NCBI RefSeq assembly: GCF_009193295.2
Contig: NZ_CP059973.1
Location: forward strand, 1,922,001 to 1,986,000
Direction: 5' to 3'
From: Bacteroides luhongzhouii
GTDB taxonomy: Bacteria > Bacteroidota > Bacteroidia > Bacteroidales > Bacteroidaceae
Length of the DNA stretch: 64,000 bases
The notes below the pieces were generated by a model. The model had not been told where the DNA came from and did no database searches. It saw only the letters and a list, made by a program, of their open reading frames with translations. Positions 36,455 to 44,743 of this stretch are shown in pieces. The stretch's first letter is position 1; each line of letters begins with the position of its first letter. The translations under genes were made by a program, and so were the position numbers.

Positions 36455-37372
36455 TTAATTAGCGGCTTGGTCCTTTACACAACGGAGTTGCTGACCTGAT
36501 TTAATGCTGATATAAGGAACGTTGATGCGTCCTTCGGGATAGCTTTTTGTAAATGTTGTCATTTGGGTGAAGAACTGGATATTGGTTAGTTTTGTTGGAT
36601 CTGTCTTGTCTAGATAAAGTGGCGCGTAACAGGTAGAAGACATAATATATGTCAAAGCCGGTTGTCCTTTATATTTTTCTAAAGTTTCTGATGTTGTATT
36701 ACCTGAATAGAACGTTGTTAACTGATATGTAGGTGTAGCGGCAAAAGTACTTTGCATTCTCACACCTGATAGAACATAGTTCCAGCCCGCAGCGTTGTAT
36801 TTACTCATATTTCCTCCACTATATTCCTTGTCATAGAAAAGAGCATCTTCTTTAGTCGTATCACTTTCGCCTTGACCTCCTTTAGCAAGACCACATAAAT
36901 CAAGGAATTCGGCACGGGTAGGAATATGCCACCCTTTAGGACAGATACCTTGAGCGCTTTCAAACTCATAGCAATTCTCAGCCGTCACTTCCTTACCGCC
37001 AAGTGCCGCATATATGTCATAGAAATAGCCTAGCTTTTTTATAGAGTTCTCATCGGTTAAAGCTTCTGCACCGGTAGCTGTAATTTTATCTGTAACTCCA
37101 GTAAGTTGATACGGATACCAAATATGAGCGTCAGCTGTCGGGTCACTTGACGGCGTATATCCTTCCGGCACATAACGTAATGGTTCTGCCATCCAAGTCG
37201 TTCCGTTAGCAAGTTTGATTGTTTTATAAGTCTCTCCATAATAGACGAAATATCCATCATGTTCCTCAAAATTAGTATCACCTGGTGTTTCGTCTTCTTT
37301 CGGTAATTTGTCATCATCACTACAAGATGCGAAGAGTGCTGCTGCGAGCATAAACATTAAGTACTTTTTCAT
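36455..37372 (-). CDS. FISUMP-domain lipoprotein
   Basis: 305 residues. Lipobox LFASC (Cys17), then SDDDK. The FISUMP (Fibrobacter succinogenes major paralogous) domain is identified by YKTIKLANGTTWMAEPLRY and AQGICPKGWHIPTRAEFLDLCGLA, and by the C-terminal LRCVKD. These are surface or periplasmic proteins of unclear function. 40 bp downstream of the DUF6850 gene and most likely in the same transcript. Confidence 0.88.
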   Translation of the reverse strand: MKKYLMFMLAAALFASCSDDDKLPKEDETPGDTNFEEHDGYFVYYGETYKTIKLANGTTWMAEPLRYVPEGYTPSSDPTADAHIWYPYQLTGVTDKITATGAEALTDENSIKKLGYFYDIYAALGGKEVTAENCYEFESAQGICPKGWHIPTRAEFLDLCGLAKGGQGESDTTKEDALFYDKEYSGGNMSKYNAAGWNYVLSGVRMQSTFAATPTYQLTTFYSGNTTSETLEKYKGQPALTYIMSSTCYAPLYLDKTDPTKLTNIQFFTQMTTFTKSYPEGRINVPYISIKSGQQLRCVKDQAAN

Positions 37373-37411
37373 GTTCTGATAAATTTAGTTTATATAATTA
37401 TATTGATTAAT

Positions 37412-38911
37412 TTAAAATGTATATCCTAGTTTGATGGTTTCATTCCACCGATTTGCTCCTGCTATGTATTTAAGGTTGAAACCATGTGTATATTCGGCTT
37501 GGATTTCTGCATAGATTCCTCGATAAAACTTGTATCGGAGTCCAACTTCAAACGTTAGTCGGGGGGCTGTTGCGTATTCGTTCTGTAGATTATAATACTC
37601 TGTCAATCGGTACGGAGGTTCACCCGCCTCTGATTCAGTTTTAACTGTTTTACTCTTCTCCGTATAATCTCCGGCAGAGAAAATACCGGAAGTTTTCAGA
37701 TCAAACAGTTTGGTGTGGAATGTGCCGGCAAGGTATATACGCCCACATGTCATGGTCTGTGAAACGGAGTAGGGGAACATCTGTGTAGTCAGACTTTTCA
37801 ATGATGACACATTCGCGCCAAAGCGTAGTTCTCTCCGGGGGGCTATGAACTCATATTCGGATTGGACAGAAAAGACACTTCTTTCAAAAATGCGGTTAGA
37901 ACCATAAACATGAGTAGTCGTTATTCCGTTGGAAGTTTCCCGACCTAATACATTTTCATTATTAAATTGGCGTGACCAAGTCAAATTTAACCGTAGGAAG
38001 TGTGCTGCATTTCCTTTTGAGAAACGATAGCTCAAGTGTGAAGTGACCCGATTGGCCGGGAATTTGAACCAGATGCTTTCCTTTTCTCCAGCCGAACCTG
38101 ATGAATGGCTGTATTCCACATCTACATAAAAAGCCTTCCATTGGAATTGAGCGGCTGCTCCGTGAGATAGTTCTTTAATAGGAAATCCATTCATACCCGA
38201 TTCATTCAGATGAATTCCGCTGCCTTCCCATGTCTCATACGCACCGTACATTAGTCCTTTGTCCAAGAAGGCATAGTACGATGTAGCAGCGGTGCCGATT
38301 TCTTCTGCTTTGACCGATTCACTGTTCTTGCCAAAAATGTAAGAGAATCCTATGGCATAGTCATCCGAATGATACATTATACTTGGAGCTACTTTTAAGT
38401 CTAGTCTATAATTGGTATGCCGCAGATCTTTACGTTTCGAGTAGTTGGCGGAGGTAAAGTCTATTTTTCCGCCTATACGCCAACAGGGGGCAATGTCTTT
38501 GGCTATACCTCCCATGAAAGCATAAGTCTGTAAATCTTTCCGGCCGGGAGTAAATTCCAGTATGTCTACCGGGTAGAATCCCGGATGAATGAACATAGAA
38601 CCACTCATATTTCTACCGGAAGTGTGATCAAACGAAAATGAACCTGTCAGAGAATAGCTTTTTAGATGTGTGATAGACTTTGCTATTGCACCTGCGTTCC
38701 ATAACTTATCAGCTTCGTAATAATTGTGGAAATCGCCATGATTATTCCTGCCATATAGTTCAGCATAGGAAACGGTGGTACTGTCCACCATTATTCCGGT
38801 AACGTTTGCTCCGGCATTCCAAGGATTACGCCGTTCCACAAGATCGTAAGATTGTGCCGAGACTGTGGATGCCACGTACAAGAAAAGACAAGTTATATAT
38901 ATTCGTTTCAT
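37412..38911 (-). CDS. DUF6850-type outer-membrane beta-barrel protein
   Basis: About 500 residues from ATG 38911, where the signal peptide MKRIYITCLFLYVASTVSAQ begins; ATG 38920 (MSNMKR) is the alternative and overlaps the upstream stop. A longer upstream frame runs antiparallel in phase to the DUF4876 gene and is rejected. The sequence alternates as a transmembrane beta barrel (KLWNAGAIAKSITHLKSYSLTGSFSFDHTSG) and ends in an aromatic terminal strand (IKLGYTF). Family assignment is from the overall pattern. Outer-membrane partner or accessory of the TonB receptor is plausible. Confidence 0.82.
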   Translation of the reverse strand: MKRIYITCLFLYVASTVSAQSYDLVERRNPWNAGANVTGIMVDSTTVSYAELYGRNNHGDFHNYYEADKLWNAGAIAKSITHLKSYSLTGSFSFDHTSGRNMSGSMFIHPGFYPVDILEFTPGRKDLQTYAFMGGIAKDIAPCWRIGGKIDFTSANYSKRKDLRHTNYRLDLKVAPSIMYHSDDYAIGFSYIFGKNSESVKAEEIGTAATSYYAFLDKGLMYGAYETWEGSGIHLNESGMNGFPIKELSHGAAAQFQWKAFYVDVEYSHSSGSAGEKESIWFKFPANRVTSHLSYRFSKGNAAHFLRLNLTWSRQFNNENVLGRETSNGITTTHVYGSNRIFERSVFSVQSEYEFIAPRRELRFGANVSSLKSLTTQMFPYSVSQTMTCGRIYLAGTFHTKLFDLKTSGIFSAGDYTEKSKTVKTESEAGEPPYRLTEYYNLQNEYATAPRLTFEVGLRYKFYRGIYAEIQAEYTHGFNLKYIAGANRWNETIKLGYTF

Positions 38912-38912
38912 A

Positions 38913-40145
38913 TTACTCATGCAGGGATTGTTTTTCTCTTTCATAAAAGTCCGAGGAAGAGTTGTTGGTATCTTCCAGTATTTCATAGCCTGCTTCACGA
39001 GAGGCTTCTTCATCGGTATGGCGGTACAGGGTTCGTCCGTCATATAGCGCACTTTGAGTAACATAACCCGCATCGACAGAAGGCGGCATACGTTTCATAT
39101 TATTGGAAGAACCTCCATAGTATATTTCTACTGCGTCTAATACCCAGTCGACCGGTACTTTAACAATCCTGTCTACTGTGCTTCCGGGTTTTTGAATAAC
39201 ATTGTCTGCCTGCGATACAAAATCTTGTATGGTAGTGTCTTTTGCCTTAAACAAGACAGTGGCAGGAGAAAATACAGAGAAAGTATAAGCATTTGCCTGT
39301 CCTGTTTTTATCACAACATTCAGATAATGGTCTGGCGTTATCTGGTCGCCCGGTGCGGGGTGATACAATGTATTCCAGAAATATACGGGATTATAACAAA
39401 CGAAATATCCGGGTTTGTTCAGATTGACCGATTGGGGGTATTGCGCTGCGTGGTCGATAGCTCCGCAGATAACAACTACGGCATCTTCGCCAGGAGCCAA
39501 AGGGAATGTCTGTCCCGTACCTCCGAACTGCCAGACACACTGTGCCACAGGTAAAAAGTCCGGAAAGATGGTAGCTCCAGTCGATTCATCCTGTGTTACC
39601 CATACATTGGTTGCCTGCGAGTTATAAGGATCGAGTGAGCCGAAGCATAAACCATCGAGATATTGTGTCTCGGAGGTGTTGTTGTGTAGAATCATGTATT
39701 TGTCTGACTGATAGTTGCCTTCAAACGGTAGCTTGGTGCATCCCCCGCAATAAATCTCCTTGATAACAATGTCACCGGACCTGGAGTGCACCAGTGGCAG
39801 ATTGAGGGCGAGGTCTCCATTCACAAGTTTCACCTTGTCTGCCAATCCGTTGAAGATATCCTGCTCCGCTTTATCACTTATCTGAATGCGGTATATGCCT
39901 TTGGTCAGGCTGAAACGGACTGTTCCGTTTTTATCTGTTTTTGACGTATACGAATTCCCCCGGTCTATATCTTCGATTTTTACGATAACTCCTTCTCGGA
40001 GATAATCTGAGTATTCGTCCGGATATACTGCATTTACTTGAAGCGTATGCAGTTGGTTATCGTAAGGGTTGTCCTTGTCAATGTCTGTACAACTTCCTGT
40101 GGTGAGGAATGTCATCAGTAATAATATGTATGCTAGTTGCTTCAT
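38913..40145 (-). CDS. DUF4876 lipoprotein
   Basis: 410 residues. Lipobox LTTGSC (Cys19), then TDIDKDNPYDN. A carboxypeptidase-like beta-sandwich near 35-110 (VKIEDIDRGNSYTSKTDKNG). The DUF4876 body contains VIKEIYCGGCTKLPFEGNYQSDKYM, with a Cys-Gly-Gly-Cys pair, and LYHPAPGDQITPDHYLNVVI. Encoded 4 bp downstream of the TonB receptor; probably a surface-exposed partner that binds its cargo. The CGGC motif could bind a metal or form a disulfide. Confidence 0.85.
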   Translation of the reverse strand: MKQLAYILLLMTFLTTGSCTDIDKDNPYDNQLHTLQVNAVYPDEYSDYLREGVIVKIEDIDRGNSYTSKTDKNGTVRFSLTKGIYRIQISDKAEQDIFNGLADKVKLVNGDLALNLPLVHSRSGDIVIKEIYCGGCTKLPFEGNYQSDKYMILHNNTSETQYLDGLCFGSLDPYNSQATNVWVTQDESTGATIFPDFLPVAQCVWQFGGTGQTFPLAPGEDAVVVICGAIDHAAQYPQSVNLNKPGYFVCYNPVYFWNTLYHPAPGDQITPDHYLNVVIKTGQANAYTFSVFSPATVLFKAKDTTIQDFVSQADNVIQKPGSTVDRIVKVPVDWVLDAVEIYYGGSSNNMKRMPPSVDAGYVTQSALYDGRTLYRHTDEEASREAGYEILEDTNNSSSDFYEREKQSLHE

Positions 40146-40149
40146 TGTT

Positions 40150-42987
40150 CTAGAATTTTATGCGGCAAGTTAATCCATAGTAAAAATCCGGAGTAAAAAT
40201 GGCGCTTACTCCTGTTGCGTAAGAGGTTACATACTTCCGTGAATTCGTGAAGTTGATCGCATTGAGAGCGAGCGAGACATGATCGCCTATTTCTTTGGTT
40301 ATATTGATATTGGCGGAGAAATAGGGATCGTATCCATCCGCAGCGAACGTATAGGCATTGCCCGATTTGCGTATCAGGTTTGCGAATGCGGAATTCTGGG
40401 CTTCTTTTTCGGTAAAAGGGCGTATCTCATTATTGAGATCAAGGTATGCTACCGGATAAATCGCTGTATACGAATTGCCGTCATAAATACTACCTCCTGT
40501 TCCCGCATTACTATTATCACTTACATTGAAAGCATATTCTTTACCGTTGTATTCGGACAGGTTCTGTGACCGTTTTAATAGAGAGGCCTCCAGCCGGAAT
40601 GATATAATCAATCTGGCTTTGGGGATACGGGTTATTGCCGTTATATTGGCGTCCAGAGAATGAGTACGTTTGCCGTTAGCTGTTGTCGATGAATTATCTC
40701 CGTTGGCATAGATACCTACATATTGGTAGGAACGATTTGGGATACCGGTATGTGACCACCCTGTTTGATAGTAGTAAGACAACGAATTATCTATATATTT
40801 CATATAATCATAGCTGGCATCCAGTCTCAATTGTGTACGAATAGGAGTTATTTCGGGAAAATCGACAATCATTTCCACTCCCCGGCGATTGATATCCGGT
40901 CCGTTGTCCGGTGAAACGGAATTGACAAAAGTACGGTTCGTTACTTTTACGTCCATAGGTACCCACTTCTCCGATTCATTTCCGCGTATATACACCATTC
41001 CTGTTTGGTTGTTTACGTTAATTTGCGGATTGGCAGGCATGCTGAATCCGTCCGGTAATTGCAGGACATCATAAGAAAACGGAGTATAGGCATTGGTGTA
41101 TTTATAAGGATTTTTAGTACGGTTGAAATAACCAACCAATGATATCTTGGTCTTTGCGATTTCGATATCGACTCCCAATTCTGCGTTTTGATTCCGTTGC
41201 CAACGCAAGTTTTTATTATGTAAGAGCACGTATGGTTGGCTGTAATAGACGTAGGATGATTCGTTATTGTTATAAGAAACACCAAAAGTTTGTATGTCAC
41301 GATACTCCTGTCTGGGATAGAGAATGTAATAAGACGGCAGTTTCTCGGCAACTCCCCATCCACCACGGATTGATATATTCCGGTTCAACTGCCATTTGGC
41401 ATTGAAACGTGGTGAAAACGTATTCAGGTTTTTATATTCTGTTCCACTGATGAAAATCTTTTCCCAGCGTATACCTGCCATGAGTCTTAGTGTAGTGCTT
41501 CCGAGAGGTACTGTCAGATTCTCTTCAGCATAAAGTGAAACATTATGCATATACGGATAAGCAATGTACGGACGCGGGCGATATCCGTTAGGAGCTAATG
41601 ACGGGTTTTGGTAGTATTCCCCTTCTCCTATGTTACCTGTTGATTTCCACTGAATTCCTGCTATCAGATTACTGTTCACCTTTTTAAAACGTCGGTTCCA
41701 CTCGTATTTTAGGGAAGCGGCATAATCCAGTTCTTTTGAATCTATAATTTGGTCGGCGAAATACGAATAAGGCAGTTTATCGGCAAGGAAATAACCTTCC
41801 TGTTCAGCATGTACAGCCGGTTGTTCAGACGCATACGTGTAGGGAGTATGTGCGTGTGACTTATTATCATTGTAATGGAGGGATGCGTCAAATTTCAGAT
41901 TGGTAATCCATGACTTGTTGAGCAACCAGCTTAATGATGTGTTTGCCCGGAACACGTTATCCCTTACTTTTGTATATTCTCCGGTATAGGCATCGGGATC
42001 ATCCTTGGTGTTCATACCTCCGATGTTTCCAGTGAAACCGATATTAAATCTGAAAATGTTCCGGAATGTATTATTATAGTTTGCAGAGAATCCTCTTCGT
42101 GTGTAGGAAGTGTAGGGTGATGATAATTTCCGGGTGGCTTTTGTCCACTCGCCACTGATATTAACGGTACCTTTGTCATTTCCCAGAGCCAGTCCTTTTG
42201 AAAATGAAAACTGTTCTGTGCGGGGATTAATGGCCAATAAGATCTCCCAAGGTGTTTTACCTTTTTTTGTCCGGATATTGACCATGCCACTGTTCAAATC
42301 TCCATACTCTGCTGAAGGTACACCTGTTATGACTTCTACCGATTCTATATTTGTAACGGCAATACTGCGTGTATCTATTCCGCTCATATTACCGAAAGAT
42401 GCATTATTTCCCATGCGTATACCGTCTACAGCTACTGCTGTTCCGAAAGTGGCGTTGCCAACGGTTGAACCTCCGTCTCTTAGTGAAAATACATTATTGG
42501 TAGTCAGATCCGGGACTTTCGTCTTTCCTCCCGGAAGAAGGGCGGATATGTCGCTGACGTTAGATACTTGAAGGTGTTCCAAAGCATTGCTTCCAATGAT
42601 GAGAGTCGTATTCAACTCACTTTTGGGAGCTTGTGCTGTTATAACTACATCATCTAGCGCAAGGGTATTTTCTTTGAGTTGTATCGTTAGATCTTTGACG
42701 TTGCTGCGGATATCAACCCGAATTGTTGTTGTGACGTAACCGAGAAAGGAAACCTCCAGATTACATTTTCCTTCCTGAACTCCTTGTATTGTGAAATCTC
42801 CGTTCTGATTGGATACAGCCCACAAATAGGTACCTTTGATAATGATGGATGCTCCCGGTAATGGAGTGTTTGTCTTTTCTTCGGTGATACGACCAGAGAT
42901 TGTATACGTACCCGGGTTGGCTGTGGCTTTAAATACAATACAAAAGAGAAGCCCAAAGAACGCTATGTTTAGTCGAAAATGTCCCAT
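40150..42987 (-). CDS. TonB-dependent receptor (non-SusC)
   Basis: 945 residues from ATG 42987 (MGHFRLNIAFFGLLFCIVF, signal peptide). Carboxypeptidase-regulatory domain about 30-105 (ISGRITEEKTNTPLPGASII), plug with AVAVDGIRMGNN and VEVITGVPSAEYGDLNSGMV, then a barrel ending YYGLTCRIKF. The plug motif D-x-x-S/A-A-E-Y-G-D is typical of siderophore/metal receptors rather than SusC, and no SusD gene accompanies it. First gene of the nine-gene operon. Confidence 0.92.
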   Translation of the reverse strand: MGHFRLNIAFFGLLFCIVFKATANPGTYTISGRITEEKTNTPLPGASIIIKGTYLWAVSNQNGDFTIQGVQEGKCNLEVSFLGYVTTTIRVDIRSNVKDLTIQLKENTLALDDVVITAQAPKSELNTTLIIGSNALEHLQVSNVSDISALLPGGKTKVPDLTTNNVFSLRDGGSTVGNATFGTAVAVDGIRMGNNASFGNMSGIDTRSIAVTNIESVEVITGVPSAEYGDLNSGMVNIRTKKGKTPWEILLAINPRTEQFSFSKGLALGNDKGTVNISGEWTKATRKLSSPYTSYTRRGFSANYNNTFRNIFRFNIGFTGNIGGMNTKDDPDAYTGEYTKVRDNVFRANTSLSWLLNKSWITNLKFDASLHYNDNKSHAHTPYTYASEQPAVHAEQEGYFLADKLPYSYFADQIIDSKELDYAASLKYEWNRRFKKVNSNLIAGIQWKSTGNIGEGEYYQNPSLAPNGYRPRPYIAYPYMHNVSLYAEENLTVPLGSTTLRLMAGIRWEKIFISGTEYKNLNTFSPRFNAKWQLNRNISIRGGWGVAEKLPSYYILYPRQEYRDIQTFGVSYNNNESSYVYYSQPYVLLHNKNLRWQRNQNAELGVDIEIAKTKISLVGYFNRTKNPYKYTNAYTPFSYDVLQLPDGFSMPANPQINVNNQTGMVYIRGNESEKWVPMDVKVTNRTFVNSVSPDNGPDINRRGVEMIVDFPEITPIRTQLRLDASYDYMKYIDNSLSYYYQTGWSHTGIPNRSYQYVGIYANGDNSSTTANGKRTHSLDANITAITRIPKARLIISFRLEASLLKRSQNLSEYNGKEYAFNVSDNSNAGTGGSIYDGNSYTAIYPVAYLDLNNEIRPFTEKEAQNSAFANLIRKSGNAYTFAADGYDPYFSANINITKEIGDHVSLALNAINFTNSRKYVTSYATGVSAIFTPDFYYGLTCRIKF

Positions 42988-43141
42988 ATACAAATTTTGT
43001 GCAAAGTTCCCTAAATATATAATGCAGGGCAATCGCAATAAATGACTATTTTTGGACATTTGATACCTATATGTGGTGATGGGGATTTTCGCCTGTTAAT
43101 CGAAAAATGGTTTGTGATATAATAAATAGGTATATAAAAAT

Positions 43142-43189
43142 AGTGACCGACTTGCATTACGACGATTGTCGTATAGCAAGCCGGTCACT
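43142..43189 (-). terminator. Terminator of asd
   Basis: Imperfect 22-bp stem, 43142-43163 with 43168-43189 (GTGACCGACTTG / CAAGCCGGTCAC), short loop, 34 bp beyond the asd stop. Confidence 0.75.
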
Positions 43190-43222
43190 TATTTTGTTTT
43201 ATTTATATGCTTCTCTTGAAGT

Positions 43223-44230
43223 CTAGATGTTTTTTACTTTAATCAGGTATTCGGCAATCTGAACAGCATTCAGGGCGGCACCTTTCTTAATCTGGTCACC
43301 TACAATCCAGAAAGTCAATCCGTTTTCGTTTGTCAGGTCTTTGCGGATACGGCCTACATATACCGGATCTTTACCTGCCAGGAACAGCGGCATCGGATAT
43401 TCTTTTTCTGCCGGATTGTCTTGAAGAACCAGCCCTTCACCGTTAGCGAATGCTTCACGAGCTTCTTCTACGGAAATCGGACGTTCTGTTTCTACCCAGA
43501 TACTTTCAGAGTGAGCGCGTAATGCAGGAACACGTACACAAGTTGCACTAACCTTTACGTCAGAATGCATGATCTTACGTGTCTCATTATACATTTTCAT
43601 CTCTTCTTTCGTATAACCGTTCTCTGTAAATACGTCAATCTGCGGAATCAGGTTGAAAGCCAACTGATAGGCAAACTTCTCTACAGTCACAGGCTCGTTT
43701 GCCAATACCTGACGATATTGTTCGTACAATTCGTCCATAGCGGCAGCACCTGCACCACTTGCTGCCTGATAGGTAGATACGTGCACGGTTTTTATATGAG
43801 AAAGCTTTTCGATGGCTTTCAGTGCAACTACCATTTGGATAGTCGTACAATTGGGGTTGGCAATAACGCCACGAGGACGTTCCAGTGCGTCTTCGGCATT
43901 TACTTCAGGCACAACCAAAGGTACATCGGCATCCATACGGAATGCGCTGGAGTTGTCGATCATCACAGCACCGTACTTGGTGATTGTTTTTTCGAACTCC
44001 TTGGATGTTCCTGCACCGGCAGAAGTGAAAGCAATGTCTACCCCTTTAAAGTCATCATTGTGTTGTAAGAGTTTCACCTCGATCTGTTTACCGCGGAAAG
44101 TATAAGTTGTTCCGGCACTACGTTTAGAACCGAACAAAACTAACTCGTCCATCGGGAAGTTTCTCTCATCGAGCACGCGCAGGAACTCTTGTCCTACGGC
44201 TCCGCTTACGCCAACAATAGCTACTTTCAT
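43223..44230 (-). CDS. asd: Aspartate-semialdehyde dehydrogenase
   Basis: NADPH-dependent reduction of aspartyl phosphate to the semialdehyde, for Lys/DAP, Thr and Met synthesis. 335 residues. Rossmann motif [18 protein letters not shown]; catalytic Cys128 in [11 protein letters not shown]; substrate-binding block [18 protein letters not shown]; His of [14 protein letters not shown] as general base. Full length. Monocistronic, between promoter 44301-44308 and terminator 43142-43189. Confidence 0.96.
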   Translation of the reverse strand: MKVAIVGVSGAVGQEFLRVLDERNFPMDELVLFGSKRSAGTTYTFRGKQIEVKLLQHNDDFKGVDIAFTSAGAGTSKEFEKTITKYGAVMIDNSSAFRMDADVPLVVPEVNAEDALERPRGVIANPNCTTIQMVVALKAIEKLSHIKTVHVSTYQAASGAGAAAMDELYEQYRQVLANEPVTVEKFAYQLAFNLIPQIDVFTENGYTKEEMKMYNETRKIMHSDVKVSATCVRVPALRAHSESIWVETERPISVEEAREAFANGEGLVLQDNPAEKEYPMPLFLAGKDPVYVGRIRKDLTNENGLTFWIVGDQIKKGAALNAVQIAEYLIKVKNI

Positions 44231-44300
44231 CTTTTTCTTTTGTTAAATTGTGAATATTGAATTCTTTCCTTCATTCTGTCGAATCGGAAAGATTTGGCTG

Positions 44301-44308
44301 CAAAATTA
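44301..44308 (-). promoter_or_regulatory. -7 element of asd
   Basis: Minus-strand TAATTTTG (TAnnTTTG), 71 bp before the asd ATG. Confidence 0.5.
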
Positions 44309-44485
44309 TAACAATTTAGCATATAAACATCGCTTTTGAGAGAAATATTTCAGGCTTTCGATGGATTTCTTTAACCTTACGTATAATCAAGTGTGGTTGT
44401 TGGACGGGATAAACGCACCAAAAGGGATGCGTTTTCCGTCGCGATGCGAATCGGATTGGTTTCGTAGCCTGATAAGATTGTCTTT

Positions 44486-44605
44486 ATTGCCTAATATTAC
44501 TTCGTTCCACTATAGTGTAACGCAAGGATAACTATAGTCTCCCTTGCGTTCCACTATAGTTATCCGCAAGAGACACTATAGTAGAACGAAATAAAAGTGC
44601 CTAAC
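44486..44605. repeat. Palindrome array with 22-bp period (ACTATAGT)
   Basis: ACTATAGT at 44509-44516, 44531-44538, 44553-44560 and 44575-44582, exactly 22 bp apart. The whole block is itself an inverted repeat: 44501-44537 pairs with 44554-44590 with few mismatches, and spacers 1 and 2 are near-complementary (GTAACGCAAGG / CCTTGCGTTCC). A TGCCTAA unit flanks it on each side at 44488-44494 and 44598-44604, 110 bp (5 x 22) apart. Confidence 0.85.
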
Positions 44606-44743
44606 GAAATATATCTTGATAGGTAAGCGGGAGAAAAGAAGTAGTAAGGTGAGTAATTGACTACTGAATAATACGTCTGGACATTCATTGTGATTCTGCA
44701 AACTTTTTTGTTCCTTTGCATTGAATTCCTAAAGCCACAGCCT

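Larger units (their letters stand above)
44231..44743. other. Divergent intergenic region with palindrome array
   Basis: 513 bp between asd (minus) and the antiporter operon (plus). It holds the asd promoter, the array at 44486-44605 and a weaker inverted repeat (AAACGCA 44411-44417 with TGCGTTT 44428-44434). No gene is supported. Confidence 0.75.

Noticed and set aside
38912..39073. Longer start for the DUF6850 protein
   Set aside because: The extra residues overlap the DUF4876 gene in another frame and come before a clear signal peptide at 38911.
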